Below, piece after piece: positions 33,814 through 42,226 of a DNA stretch of 64,000 bases. Below the pieces are notes generated by a model. The model was not told where the DNA came from and made no database searches. It saw only the letters and a list, made by a program, of their open reading frames with translations. The DNA comes from JAGOFO01 sp964522105 (GTDB lineage: Bacteria > Myxococcota_A > UBA9042 > DTJE01): the NCBI GenBank assembly GCA_964522105.1, contig CAZFVA010000012.1, forward strand, positions 1 to 64,000, given 5' to 3'. Every line of letters begins with the position of its first letter. Positions within the stretch are counted from its first letter, which is position 1. A program made the position numbers and the translations under genes.

Positions 33814-35414
33814 GAATTCACCGCCTTTTTCGGCACCTTGCGGACGGCCTGTACACAGGCGCGACGGGCAATAATCACCGACAGCCCTTTGTATTCAATT
33901 TCACCGCGCAGGGTCGCCAGATTTTCTTCGTACTTACTTTTGACCGGCACTATGACCTTGATATGTTCTTCAGGAACGCCAAGGCCCCTGATCACGTTGT
34001 ACATGTCGTCTCCGGTCGCCATCGTCTGCTGGGTACCGGTCATCGCGACAGTCCCGTTGTCCAGGATCAGCACGTTCATATTGACGTTGCCACGAACCGC
34101 GCCAATCAGGCCGGTCATCCCTGAATGAATGAACGTCGAGTCGCCAATCGTACAGAGGACCGGGAACAGACCTGCATGTGCGGCACCGGCAGCCATCGTG
34201 ATGCTGGCGCCCATGTCGACACAACTGTGGATGCCGTCAAACGGCTCGTAGGCACCAAGCGTGTAGCAGCCGATGTCGGAAAATGCGCGCTTGACCGAAT
34301 ATGGTTCCAGCGCATCTTTCATCAGCATGTACGAGTCGGCGTGCGAGCATCCGGGGCAGAGCTTCGGCGGGCGGCCGGGAATTGCACCAAGCGTGGACTT
34401 AACGCCTTCGGCCTTTGCAAATCCAAAAACCTTCGAAGCGATCGCGGGCGTCATTTCGCCGGTCCGCGGGACGGTACCGTCAAATCTGCCGTGAACAGGC
34501 TTTCCGATTCCCTTGACGCCAAGAATCAGCTCCTCGATTAGCGGCTGACCTTCTTCAACGATATAAACTTCATCAACAGAATCAATCAGTTTCGTCAAAA
34601 GGCCCATCGGCATCGGGTAACGGCGGATACTGAGCATCGCATAAGGAACCTTGCCGCCAAACGCCTCGCGCACATAGTTGCAGGCGACGCCATTGGCGAT
34701 GATTCCGAACTTTTTGTCGCGGCCATCAAGCGCCAGCGTATTGAACGGTGAATCATCAGACTGCTTGTTCAGTTCATCCTGCTTGGCCGTAAGCTTCGCG
34801 TAACTTCTTCTGGCGTTGGCCGGAAGCAGCGTGAACTGCGCCGGATCGTCGGCCGGATTCAGCGCGTTCTGCTTGCGCGGTTCGCAAACCTGCACGTCAG
34901 CGCGACTGTGGGCCAGTCTTGTAACCAGACGCATCACGACCGGCAGGCCGGTGCTTTCCGACACGTCAAACGCTTCCCGAACCATGTCATAACATTCCTG
35001 TTGATTGGAAGGCTCGTAACACGGCACAAGCGCAAACTTCGCGTAAAACCTGGAATCCTGTTCGTTCTGCGACGAATGCATCCCCGGATCATCTGCGACC
35101 ATAAGGACCAGACCGCCCCGCACACCTGTAACGCCAGAATTCACAAAGGCATCGGCCGCAACGTTCAAGCCGACATGCTTCATGCTGACGATCGCCCGTT
35201 TTCCGGCGAACGACATGCCAAGGGCTTCTTCGTATGCCACCTTTTCATTGGCAGACCATATCGCGTGAATGCCCCACTGTTCAGACAGCGGCTCGATGTA
35301 CTCGAACATTTCGGTGGATGGCGTGCCCGGATATCCGTATGCGCCGCTGATACCGGCGTGGATCGCCCCAAGCGCAACAGCCTCGTCGCCCAACAATAAT
35401 TCACGAACGGCCAT
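33810..35414 (-). CDS. iorA: Indolepyruvate:ferredoxin oxidoreductase, alpha subunit, without the C-terminal ferredoxin domain
   Basis: 534 residues from ATG 35414 (AAGGGG 8 bases upstream; a GTG 3 codons earlier is too close to it). It has the Pyr domain AGISGAYGYPGTPSTEM, SMKHVGLNVAADAFVNSG, and the TPP domain with CPGCSHADSYMLMKDAL, GDSTFIHSGMTGL and LDNGTVAMTG. The normal IorA ends in a 2[4Fe-4S] ferredoxin domain. Here the protein stops at RRACVQAVRKVPKKAVNS, just where that domain would begin, with no CxxCxxC motif. Either a separate ferredoxin takes the electrons or the domain was lost. The stop codon is clean and overlaps iorB by 4 bp, so a sequencing error is unlikely. The upstream lipoprotein gene is 63 bp away. 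Confidence 0.93.
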   Translation of the reverse strand: MAVRELLLGDEAVALGAIHAGISGAYGYPGTPSTEMFEYIEPLSEQWGIHAIWSANEKVAYEEALGMSFAGKRAIVSMKHVGLNVAADAFVNSGVTGVRGGLVLMVADDPGMHSSQNEQDSRFYAKFALVPCYEPSNQQECYDMVREAFDVSESTGLPVVMRLVTRLAHSRADVQVCEPRKQNALNPADDPAQFTLLPANARRSYAKLTAKQDELNKQSDDSPFNTLALDGRDKKFGIIANGVACNYVREAFGGKVPYAMLSIRRYPMPMGLLTKLIDSVDEVYIVEEGQPLIEELILGVKGIGKPVHGRFDGTVPRTGEMTPAIASKVFGFAKAEGVKSTLGAIPGRPPKLCPGCSHADSYMLMKDALEPYSVKRAFSDIGCYTLGAYEPFDGIHSCVDMGASITMAAGAAHAGLFPVLCTIGDSTFIHSGMTGLIGAVRGNVNMNVLILDNGTVAMTGTQQTMATGDDMYNVIRGLGVPEEHIKVIVPVKSKYEENLATLRGEIEYKGLSVIIARRACVQAVRKVPKKAVNS

Positions 35415-35477
35415 TGGATTCACCCCTTATTGGCTGATTCAAAAAATTCGTTCCATTAATTAACCGGAAGTCCCGGC

Positions 35478-37391
35478 CTAGTTAACGCCCGAGAATGTAC
35501 CGGAAATTGCCGTCTGCTCGCTGCCACGGACGTAGTTTCCCGTGTAAACACCGGCGCTTAATTCGTTGGCAGAACCGTTGCAGCTTGTCTCGATATAGGC
35601 ACCTGCCCCGGAAAGTGAGAGGTGACTGTCTACAACCAGCGCAGCCTGAGCGGCATTCACGTCAGCCATGGCTGTATCAACAGCGGCCAGACAGGCAGTC
35701 CGCAGCCCTTCTTTATCAGTTATTCCTGAAACCTGGCCGAAGAACGTGTCAGCGATCGATGTGCAATCAAACCAGCGGCTGTAAGCGTCCTTCAGGTCGG
35801 CGGCAGCGCCGACAGTTATCAATTCGGCTGAATCATTAATGTACCCGCCGGTCAGGGTAACCGCCGCAACCTTGTTAACTGCATAAACAAGAAGTCTTCC
35901 GGGGTTCAGGCCGATCGTGTGTGTATCAATGGAAAAATTGTTACCGGTGCCAAGCGAGCCAGTGAAATTGCTTTTGGCAATGACCGGCGAATAACTGATG
36001 CCGCCGATACCAGTCATGCTCAGCTCAAACTTGCCGCAGGCGTAGTACTCGGGGTCCACCGGATCACAATCAAGCTTCCAGAAAAGAAGGAACGTCTTCC
36101 AGTCTTCGTTTCCGGTAAATGTGTCACCAGTCGGCGCGTAAATATTGATATTGGACGTCACGTTGGTCTGCAGAACCATGTTGCGAAGCATGACCGCCAT
36201 TGAAGCGGCCTTGGCGACCCACGCAGGTGAACTGCTGGAAACGCGGTCCTTCATTTTGTTTACAAGCGCTGCCTTCACCGTATTGTCATATCCGGCCTCG
36301 GCGGCGATGGCGTTGGCGAAAACGGTTCCATCATCTTTGAACAGTTGTTCAATTCCGTTCAGGTAGCAACAGGCCTGCTCGCCAGTCGTCTTTGAACCTA
36401 GATTACTGTCACATCCGGTCAGTGACCCGGCAGTACAGGCGGGGAAGATACTGGTCAGTGTGAATTTCTGCTTGCCGGTAAACGAACCTTCAATGTTGAC
36501 GTCAATGCCGGTAAGAGCAACCGTACCCGACCCACACACTTCCTGATCGTTTGCTGCGCCAACTGTCACGCCTTCAGCGCAGCCTTTGGCGAACGGACAT
36601 TCCCGACTGCCAGTGACCAGAACCGTGTACGTGCCACCCGGCGTCAGACAAGGAATTCTGGCAGGTTCGTCAATTGAACCATGGTCAATCTCGGCAACGG
36701 TCAACGGTAACGTATCAGCGTCAATCACACTGGCGCAGGTCACTGTTGAATCAAACACTATTACGCGGTACGAAGCGGCATCGCCGGGAATTCCGTCAAA
36801 GGTGATGGTCACGTCTGAACAAGAACAATCCTTTTGAAGCACATGCACTTTCACAACGACGTCTTCGGCACCATAGGAAGAAATCGTGATGCTGTACATC
36901 AGGTCAATATCTTCACCGGCGCGCAGAGTAGTCGATGCCGAACCCGAACCATCGGAAATGGCTGAAAGCCTTAACAGATAGCCGTCGTATTCCAGAACTT
37001 CTTCAGCCCTGGTGATGTCTTCACAATATGAAATTTTGAAGTTAATGGCGGCGTTCGGGATGGCAACGTCAGATTCCAAATCAACAAGCTGAGCCCTGAT
37101 AACCAGATCCTGCTGGGCAGCAAGTTCAAGGGGAATCGACGGATCAATCTGCAGTTTCAGTTTGCGTGTGATTTCAACCACTTCGCCGGGGATGTCGCCA
37201 GTCGCGTCGCCCGAAATGTCGCCGACAACATTGTCGCCGGCCGTATCAACAGGAGTATCGGTGTCGGGATTAACGGCGTTGTCGGTTGTAATCAACACGT
37301 CATCCACACCGTTGGTGTCCCGATCATTACCAGAAGAACCGCAACCGGAAACGAACGCTGCGCAAAGCGCCAGAACGATAAAACGACGCAT
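35478..37391 (-). CDS. Large lipoprotein with Asp/Thr-rich tether, function unknown
   Basis: 637 residues from ATG 37391 (GGAGG upstream); an upstream start would add 8 residues before the signal. Signal MRRFIVLALCAAFVSGC with the lipid Cys. A tether of about 55 residues rich in Asp, Thr, Val and Gly follows (NPDTDTPVDTAGDNVVGDIS). An Ig-like beta region (about 85-210) and a beta/alpha body with several paired cysteines come next. The C-terminal part repeatedly uses DSHLSLSGAGAYIETSC-like beta strands. No enzyme motif is visible. It is the same type of surface lipoprotein as those at 8953 and 58550. Confidence 0.75.
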   Translation of the reverse strand: MRRFIVLALCAAFVSGCGSSGNDRDTNGVDDVLITTDNAVNPDTDTPVDTAGDNVVGDISGDATGDIPGEVVEITRKLKLQIDPSIPLELAAQQDLVIRAQLVDLESDVAIPNAAINFKISYCEDITRAEEVLEYDGYLLRLSAISDGSGSASTTLRAGEDIDLMYSITISSYGAEDVVVKVHVLQKDCSCSDVTITFDGIPGDAASYRVIVFDSTVTCASVIDADTLPLTVAEIDHGSIDEPARIPCLTPGGTYTVLVTGSRECPFAKGCAEGVTVGAANDQEVCGSGTVALTGIDVNIEGSFTGKQKFTLTSIFPACTAGSLTGCDSNLGSKTTGEQACCYLNGIEQLFKDDGTVFANAIAAEAGYDNTVKAALVNKMKDRVSSSSPAWVAKAASMAVMLRNMVLQTNVTSNINIYAPTGDTFTGNEDWKTFLLFWKLDCDPVDPEYYACGKFELSMTGIGGISYSPVIAKSNFTGSLGTGNNFSIDTHTIGLNPGRLLVYAVNKVAAVTLTGGYINDSAELITVGAAADLKDAYSRWFDCTSIADTFFGQVSGITDKEGLRTACLAAVDTAMADVNAAQAALVVDSHLSLSGAGAYIETSCNGSANELSAGVYTGNYVRGSEQTAISGTFSGVN

Positions 37392-37543
37392 AAAAGCCTC
37401 CGGATTTAGAGCCATTCAGTCCTTTTTGGCACCCTGCCCGTCACCGAAAACAGCCACAATGTGCTGAAATCTACGTGTCGCGGCGCGTTATTTTAGAGAC
37501 AGAAGGCACTATTAACAAGGGTTTTCAACCAAATTAGTTACAG

Positions 37544-37573
37544 ATGACTGATTGTGTCGGCCCGTGCTATATT
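37544..37573 (+). promoter_or_regulatory. Candidate extended -10 promoter for the cyclophilin gene
   Basis: TGC at 37565-37567 followed by TATATT at 37568-37573 (5 of 6) forms an extended -10. ATGACT at 37544-37549 is a moderate -35 at 18 bp. It is 40 bp upstream of the ATG. The other half of the 221-bp divergent gap shows no clear promoter for the lipoprotein. Confidence 0.45.
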
Positions 37574-37612
37574 CCTGCACGGCCCCGGCCAAATATCTAC
37601 AAGGAGTATAAA

Positions 37613-38122
37613 ATGCCCGAAATGAAAACTACTGTCCTTCTGGAAACCACGGTTGGTAACGTCGAAATTGAACTCTATATGGAAGAAGCGCCTGTCACCT
37701 GCCAGAATTTTCTGGAATATGTGCGTTCAAACTTCTTCACCGGAACGATTTTTCACCGGATTATCCCGGGATTCATGGCTCAGGGTGGTGGATTCGACGT
37801 GGCCAAACGTCAGAAGCCGACACGCGCCCCAATCATCAATGAATCAACCAATGGCCTGAAGAACGTCAAAACAAGCGTCGCTATGGCCAGAACATCTGAC
37901 CCGAACAGCGCAACAGCTCAGTTTTTCATCAACCTGGCTGATAATGATTTCCTGGATAAAGACGAATGCGCTGATGGCGTTGGCTATGCCGTCTTCGGGC
38001 ACGTGACGGGCGGCATGGAATGCATCATCGAAGCCGCGGGCATTCCGACAGTCAGAAATGAAATCAGTGAAGCGTGGCCGACCAAAATGGTCGCAATCAG
38101 AAAGGCGTCCATAATTCAGTAA
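37613..38122 (+). CDS. Peptidyl-prolyl cis-trans isomerase, cyclophilin type
   Basis: 169 residues from ATG 37613 with AAGGAG 8 bases upstream. The cyclophilin core is clear: VGNVEIELYMEEAPVTCQNFLEYV, FHRIIPGFMAQGGGFD (catalytic Arg, Phe, Gln), SVAMARTSDPNSATAQFFIN, GYAVFGHVTGGME. No signal peptide, so a cytosolic PpiB-like enzyme that speeds proline isomerisation during folding. It stands alone between a divergent lipoprotein gene and a convergent unknown gene. Confidence 0.96.
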   Translation: MPEMKTTVLLETTVGNVEIELYMEEAPVTCQNFLEYVRSNFFTGTIFHRIIPGFMAQGGGFDVAKRQKPTRAPIINESTNGLKNVKTSVAMARTSDPNSATAQFFINLADNDFLDKDECADGVGYAVFGHVTGGMECIIEAAGIPTVRNEISEAWPTKMVAIRKASIIQ

Positions 38123-38152
38123 AAGTCCGGGCATCTGCAACGGACAGAACCG

Positions 38153-38842
38153 TTAATCGGTGCTGATGAACAGGTACTTCGGAAAGTCGTTTCTGGCCAC
38201 TTCAAGCAACTCCTCGAATTCAGCCGGATTATTAATGCGGTAGAAGTCCACACCAGTTGCACGGTATTCCGGGTCATCAAACCCGGCAAGCAACCTCGGG
38301 ATGGCCGACAGACCGGCAGAAACGCCGACTTCAAACGTGACACCAGGGACTGAAATTCTGCTTGCCAGGGCTTCGCAGGCTTCGTAAATAGCCATCAGCG
38401 CCTCATCGCCTTCGCTGGAATAGATGGCAAGCACGCGCCCCTTTTCTGACCTTTCAAAATTACCGCCGAACTTGCCGTAAAACGAGTGTTGCGGGTGCGT
38501 ATCGGTATTATTAAAAAGCTTTTCGTACTCCATCAGGAAACGCCAGAGGCCGAACAATTGTGCCGACGGTTCCATTGAACCGCTTCTGGCCACTATCAGG
38601 ACTTTGTTGTGCTGGCGGATGACATCCCCCGGCAGATAGAAGCCGTTATCCTTTGCAATGGTCTGAAGCCTGTTAACGTCATAAAGAATGTCTTCAGGTT
38701 TGCACCTGGCACTACAGAACGTCACGTAAGACCAGCCTTTTTCAGTGACTCCGACTTCAGCCGGATGTTCAACGCCGTTCGCAATTGCTTCCCGCAGACG
38801 ATCATGCGTCGGTGCCCAGTTGATGACTGTTTTTCTTCTCAT
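38153..38842 (-). CDS. Unknown protein, 229 residues
   Basis: ATG 38842 has GGGGAG three bases upstream. A mixed alpha/beta composition without signal or membrane segment suggests a cytosolic protein. Notable stretches are KGWSYVTFCSARC, NKVLIVARSGSMEPSAQL, YGKFGGNFERSEKGR and VTFEVGVSAGLSAIPRLLAGFDDPEYRATGVDFYRINN. The last pattern, a strand-turn-helix after a GVSAG motif, recalls the cyclase/GGDEF fold where an inhibited or degenerate form keeps the strand order, but the similarity is too weak to claim. It stands alone. A perfect 12-bp palindrome lies 37 bp upstream of its start. Confidence 0.7.
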   Translation of the reverse strand: MRRKTVINWAPTHDRLREAIANGVEHPAEVGVTEKGWSYVTFCSARCKPEDILYDVNRLQTIAKDNGFYLPGDVIRQHNKVLIVARSGSMEPSAQLFGLWRFLMEYEKLFNNTDTHPQHSFYGKFGGNFERSEKGRVLAIYSSEGDEALMAIYEACEALASRISVPGVTFEVGVSAGLSAIPRLLAGFDDPEYRATGVDFYRINNPAEFEELLEVARNDFPKYLFISTD

Positions 38843-38878
38843 TAACTCCCCTGCTTTTCAAATCACACAGATAAAACA

Positions 38879-38890
38879 CTGATTAATCAG
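38879..38890. promoter_or_regulatory. 12-bp perfect palindrome CTGATTAATCAG
   Basis: It lies in the 142-bp gap upstream of the unknown 38153 gene and downstream of glgP. Its position 37-48 bp before the start codon suits an operator. No promoter there is convincing. The remaining gap sequence is A/T-rich without other structure. Confidence 0.3.
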
Positions 38891-38984
38891 AACCTATTCC
38901 AATTGAAGATTACTACTTGCGGGGAAAGCTTCCAAATTGACAGATCAGGCATCAACGCAACAGTCCGAAACCATGGAACAACCG

Positions 38985-41540
38985 TCACGACTCCCACGTC
39001 ATGAAAATCGGCGTATCTGTACCCGGCATACCGTCGTGAACAGGCAGAATTCTGGCAGCGTAGCCGTGCCGACCTGTATCGCTGCTGGGAAGTTGAGCCT
39101 CGAAAATGTGGGCACCGCCCTTCTGGCCGACGTACTCCGCACGCGAAACAACGCCTTCATGAATGCTGTCATCCGCGCCAAGCAGGCCTGAATACACTTC
39201 GACGCGCACGTCTTCCGGTCTGAGTGCACCGATTTCAGCTTCGACCATAACCTTGATACCGACACCCGATTCGATCTCGCCGAGGTCAGTTTCCACAACC
39301 TTCACGCGGACTGCCGGCCACAGGTCACGAACGCGATTCTTCCATGCGGCCAGATCCTTGAAGCCCTTGAAATCACCTTCAGCGCCGTGACAACCAGCAA
39401 TATGTGCGGGCAGATAGGCGCGTTCAGCGTATTCAGACACCATCCTGGCGGTATTAAACATGGCGCCCAGCTTCGAAATGGACGCCTTCATCATCTCGAT
39501 CCACAGCACAGGCAGGCCACTGCGGTCACGGTCATAGTAGAGGGGCACAACTTCCTTTTCCAGCAGGTCAAACAGGGCTTCACATTCAATTCTGTCCTGT
39601 TCGACGACATCGGAAGAAACATCGCCGCCGCCGATTTCCCAGCCGGTGTCAGGCGAATATCCTTCATCCCACCAGCCATCAAGTACCGAAAGGTTAAGGG
39701 CGCCATTGACGGCGGCCTTCATCCCGCTGGTGCCGGAAGCTTCAAGCGGGCGACGCGGGGTGTTCAGCCAGACGTCCACGCCCTGAACCATATATTTGGC
39801 CACATTGATGTCATAGTCTTCCAGGAATACGACACGCGAACGAATTCGGGGGTCACGTGTAAAGTGCACGACTTTCTTAATGATTTCCTTGGCGGGAAGA
39901 TCCTGCGGGTGCGCTTTTCCTGCGAAGACTATCTGAACCGGCCGATCCTTCTGAGTCAGCAATTCGACCAGTCTTTCCGGCTGCTGAAACAAAAGGCCGG
40001 CCCTTTTATATGTCGCAAAACGTCTGGAAAAGCCGATCGTCAGAGCATCTGGATTCAATACATCATCGACCGCCGCGATCGTGGCAGAACCGGCCCCCTG
40101 CCTTTGAAACTGACGCCGCAGGTGCTTTCTGACGTAAAACATCAGGCGTTCTTTGCGGGAAACATGAATCCGCCACAGTTCACTTGATGGTATGGACTTA
40201 ACCCGGTCCCATATATCGTGGTCCTCGGGATGGTCCTTATACCTTGGTCCAAGGTACATATCCAGAAGCGCGTCCATTTCCGGACTGACCCAGGTACGCG
40301 TATGAATACCGTTGGTTACATGAGTAATCGGAATCTCTTCTTCCTGAAGCGAAGGCCACATATCGCGCCACATCTTTCGCGACACGCTGCCGTGAAGCTT
40401 GCTGACTCCATTGGCAAAACCGGCCGTACGCAACGCGAAAACGGTCATGCCGAACGAGCCCTGCACACCACCGGATTTACCCATCGACTCGAACTGCGAC
40501 CACTCCAGGCCAATCCCTGATGAATACCGTTCCACGTACTTACGCATCAGCGCGGAATCGAAAGTCTCGTTACCGGCCGGCACAGGCGTATGAGTCGTGA
40601 AGACGTTGGTCGAAATAACATATTCCATCGCGACTTCACGAGTAATCTTGAAGTCTTCCATGGCCTGCCTGATTCGTTCGACAGCCAGGAAAGCCGAGTG
40701 GCCTTCGTTCATATGGAATACGGTCGGGCGCAGGTTCAAAGCTCGAAGGGCCTTGACGCCGCCGATACCAAGCAGAACTTCCTGCCGGATGCGCATTTCG
40801 CGGTCGCCGCCGTAAAGTGTGCTTGTAACTTCGCGATTCCACGCAGAATTCTGCGGCAGATTAGTGTCAAGAAGGTAAAGCGGCGTCCGCCCGACCTGAA
40901 CGCGCCAGATCGCGGCCACAACATCTTCGTCGGCCAGATTTACCGTTACCGTCAGTGGACTGCCATCGGCCCGCATTTCCTGAGTAACCGGCATGTTGTA
41001 CCAGTCATTCTCGGGATATTCTTCCTGCTGCCAGCCATCAAGATTCAGTGCCTGTTTGAAATAGCCCTTCTGATAAAGCAGGCCGACGCCGACAAGCGGC
41101 AATCCAAGATCGGACGCCGATTTCAGGTGGTCACCGGACAGAACGCCAAGGCCGCCCGAGTAGATCGGCAGACCTTTATCGATACCGTATTCAGTTGAGA
41201 AGTAAGCCGTCAAGAACCCGTTATCACAGCCGGTTCCCGGACCAATACGGTCTGACGCCCACGCACGCGACGTCAGATATTTCTGCATCTCGTCACGCAC
41301 CCGACGCACCGTCGCCACGTAACTTTCGTCATCGGCCGCCTGCTGCAATTCTGCAGCAGACATCATTCCAAGCATCCTGACCGGGTTGAAACCAGCCTTT
41401 TCCCACAGCTCGGGGTTCAACCGGGAAAACAGCATGACGCCGTCCCAGTTCCACGAATACCACAGGTTCGACGCGATCTCTTTCAACGGCGCAAGAGCTT
41501 CAGGTATCCTTGGTTTCACAAGATATTGTCTAACTTTCAT
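38985..41540 (-). CDS. glgP: Alpha-glucan (glycogen) phosphorylase
   Basis: 851 residues from ATG 41540 with GGAAA upstream; the frame extends 66 codons further but the family N-terminus is KPRIPEALAPLKEIASNLWYSWN. PLP-binding Lys608 lies in EASGTSGMKAAVNG; FSTEYGIDKGLPIYSGGLGVLSGDHLKSASDLG and FTTHTPVPAGNE are typical of the archaeal/bacterial-type GlgP (the alpha-glucan phosphorylase group with N-terminal DUF3417). It releases glucose 1-phosphate from glycogen or maltodextrin. The long 165-bp gap upstream contains a perfect -35 TTGACA (41646-41651) on + but no good -10. No other glycogen gene is adjacent. Confidence 0.95.
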   Translation of the reverse strand: MKVRQYLVKPRIPEALAPLKEIASNLWYSWNWDGVMLFSRLNPELWEKAGFNPVRMLGMMSAAELQQAADDESYVATVRRVRDEMQKYLTSRAWASDRIGPGTGCDNGFLTAYFSTEYGIDKGLPIYSGGLGVLSGDHLKSASDLGLPLVGVGLLYQKGYFKQALNLDGWQQEEYPENDWYNMPVTQEMRADGSPLTVTVNLADEDVVAAIWRVQVGRTPLYLLDTNLPQNSAWNREVTSTLYGGDREMRIRQEVLLGIGGVKALRALNLRPTVFHMNEGHSAFLAVERIRQAMEDFKITREVAMEYVISTNVFTTHTPVPAGNETFDSALMRKYVERYSSGIGLEWSQFESMGKSGGVQGSFGMTVFALRTAGFANGVSKLHGSVSRKMWRDMWPSLQEEEIPITHVTNGIHTRTWVSPEMDALLDMYLGPRYKDHPEDHDIWDRVKSIPSSELWRIHVSRKERLMFYVRKHLRRQFQRQGAGSATIAAVDDVLNPDALTIGFSRRFATYKRAGLLFQQPERLVELLTQKDRPVQIVFAGKAHPQDLPAKEIIKKVVHFTRDPRIRSRVVFLEDYDINVAKYMVQGVDVWLNTPRRPLEASGTSGMKAAVNGALNLSVLDGWWDEGYSPDTGWEIGGGDVSSDVVEQDRIECEALFDLLEKEVVPLYYDRDRSGLPVLWIEMMKASISKLGAMFNTARMVSEYAERAYLPAHIAGCHGAEGDFKGFKDLAAWKNRVRDLWPAVRVKVVETDLGEIESGVGIKVMVEAEIGALRPEDVRVEVYSGLLGADDSIHEGVVSRAEYVGQKGGAHIFEAQLPSSDTGRHGYAARILPVHDGMPGTDTPIFMTWES

Positions 41541-41705
41541 TGATATTTCCGTCTGCAAATAACCACGGTTCAAAACTAAAACCGCGCAGCATTGTACCAT
41601 TGCCTTGGGACCATCCGCCAGATCAACAGTTGCTTCGACACATACTTGACAACGGCCCGGTTCATTCCCATGCATGCTAACGTCTAGTTGCAAAAGGAAA
41701 ACTCG

Positions 41706-42104
41706 ATGAATGATCCAACTTACGGCATGACCAGACACCTTTCATCTACCGGGTTCGATGATGCGCTGGTACGGGTGAACGAAGCGCTGAAAAGCGAAGG
41801 CTTCGGAGTCCTCACAAGCATCGACGTAAAAGAGACTCTGAAGAAAAAGCTGGACGTGGATTTCAGGCGATACGTGATCCTCGGGACATGCAACCCATCT
41901 CTGGCGCATAAATCTCTTCAAGCCGAGCCGTTCATCGGCCTTTTGCTCCCTTGTAATGTTGTTGTGATGGAGCGGGACGATGGTGGCAGCACGGTCTCGA
42001 TAGCGCATCCGCGAGAGATGTTCAAAGTGGTGGAAAACCCTGACATGGGCCAGATGGTCGGCGAGGTGGAGGCGAAACTCCGTCGTATCCTTGAACGCAT
42101 CTGA
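41706..42104 (+). CDS. DUF302-family protein
   Basis: 132 residues from ATG 41706, with AAAGGAAA upstream; the frame extends 6 codons further. The whole protein matches DUF302: TGFDDALVRVNEALKSEGFGVLTSIDVKETLKKKL (split here over the helix), YVILGTCNPSLAHKSLQAEP and GLLLPCNVVV with the conserved Cys. The domain has an alpha/beta fold; its function is not established, though members are often near metal or sulfur proteins. It is divergent from glgP and 122 bp upstream of the aldolase, with its own promoter between. Confidence 0.88.
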   Translation: MNDPTYGMTRHLSSTGFDDALVRVNEALKSEGFGVLTSIDVKETLKKKLDVDFRRYVILGTCNPSLAHKSLQAEPFIGLLLPCNVVVMERDDGGSTVSIAHPREMFKVVENPDMGQMVGEVEAKLRRILERI

Positions 42105-42130
42105 CCCCACAAGCCACAAGAGTTGCGACA

Positions 42131-42158
42131 TTGCATTACGCGGCATTTTGGTCATAAT
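42131..42158 (+). promoter_or_regulatory. Candidate promoter for the class II aldolase gene
   Basis: TTGCAT (42131-42136) and CATAAT (42153-42158, 5 of 6) with a 16-bp spacer; the -35 is moderate. It lies about 70 bp upstream of the aldolase ATG and leads into the hairpin at 42164-42193. Confidence 0.4.
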
Positions 42159-42163
42159 CAGGA

Positions 42164-42193
42164 CCGTCAGCGTTCCGGCCGGTACCGGGACGG
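42164..42193 (+). promoter_or_regulatory. Possible 5'-UTR hairpin before the aldolase gene
   Basis: Outer arms CCGTC (42164-42168) and GACGG (42189-42193) enclose CCGGTACCGG (42179-42188), itself a perfect 10-bp palindrome. The element lies between the candidate -10 and the ribosome-binding site. No T-run follows, so it is not an obvious intrinsic terminator; an operator or a leader structure is possible. Confidence 0.3.
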
Positions 42194-42226
42194 CAAACTG
42201 CCTTTTTAAAATAAGGAATAGCAATC

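Noticed and set aside
39387..40187. A 266-codon + strand frame within glgP
   Set aside because: Antisense to conserved GlgP sequence including the PLP lysine region.
41646..41680. Promoter for the DUF302 gene with TTGACA
   Set aside because: The -35 is perfect, but no -10-like hexamer occurs at 16-18 bp; only TGCTAAC at a longer distance.
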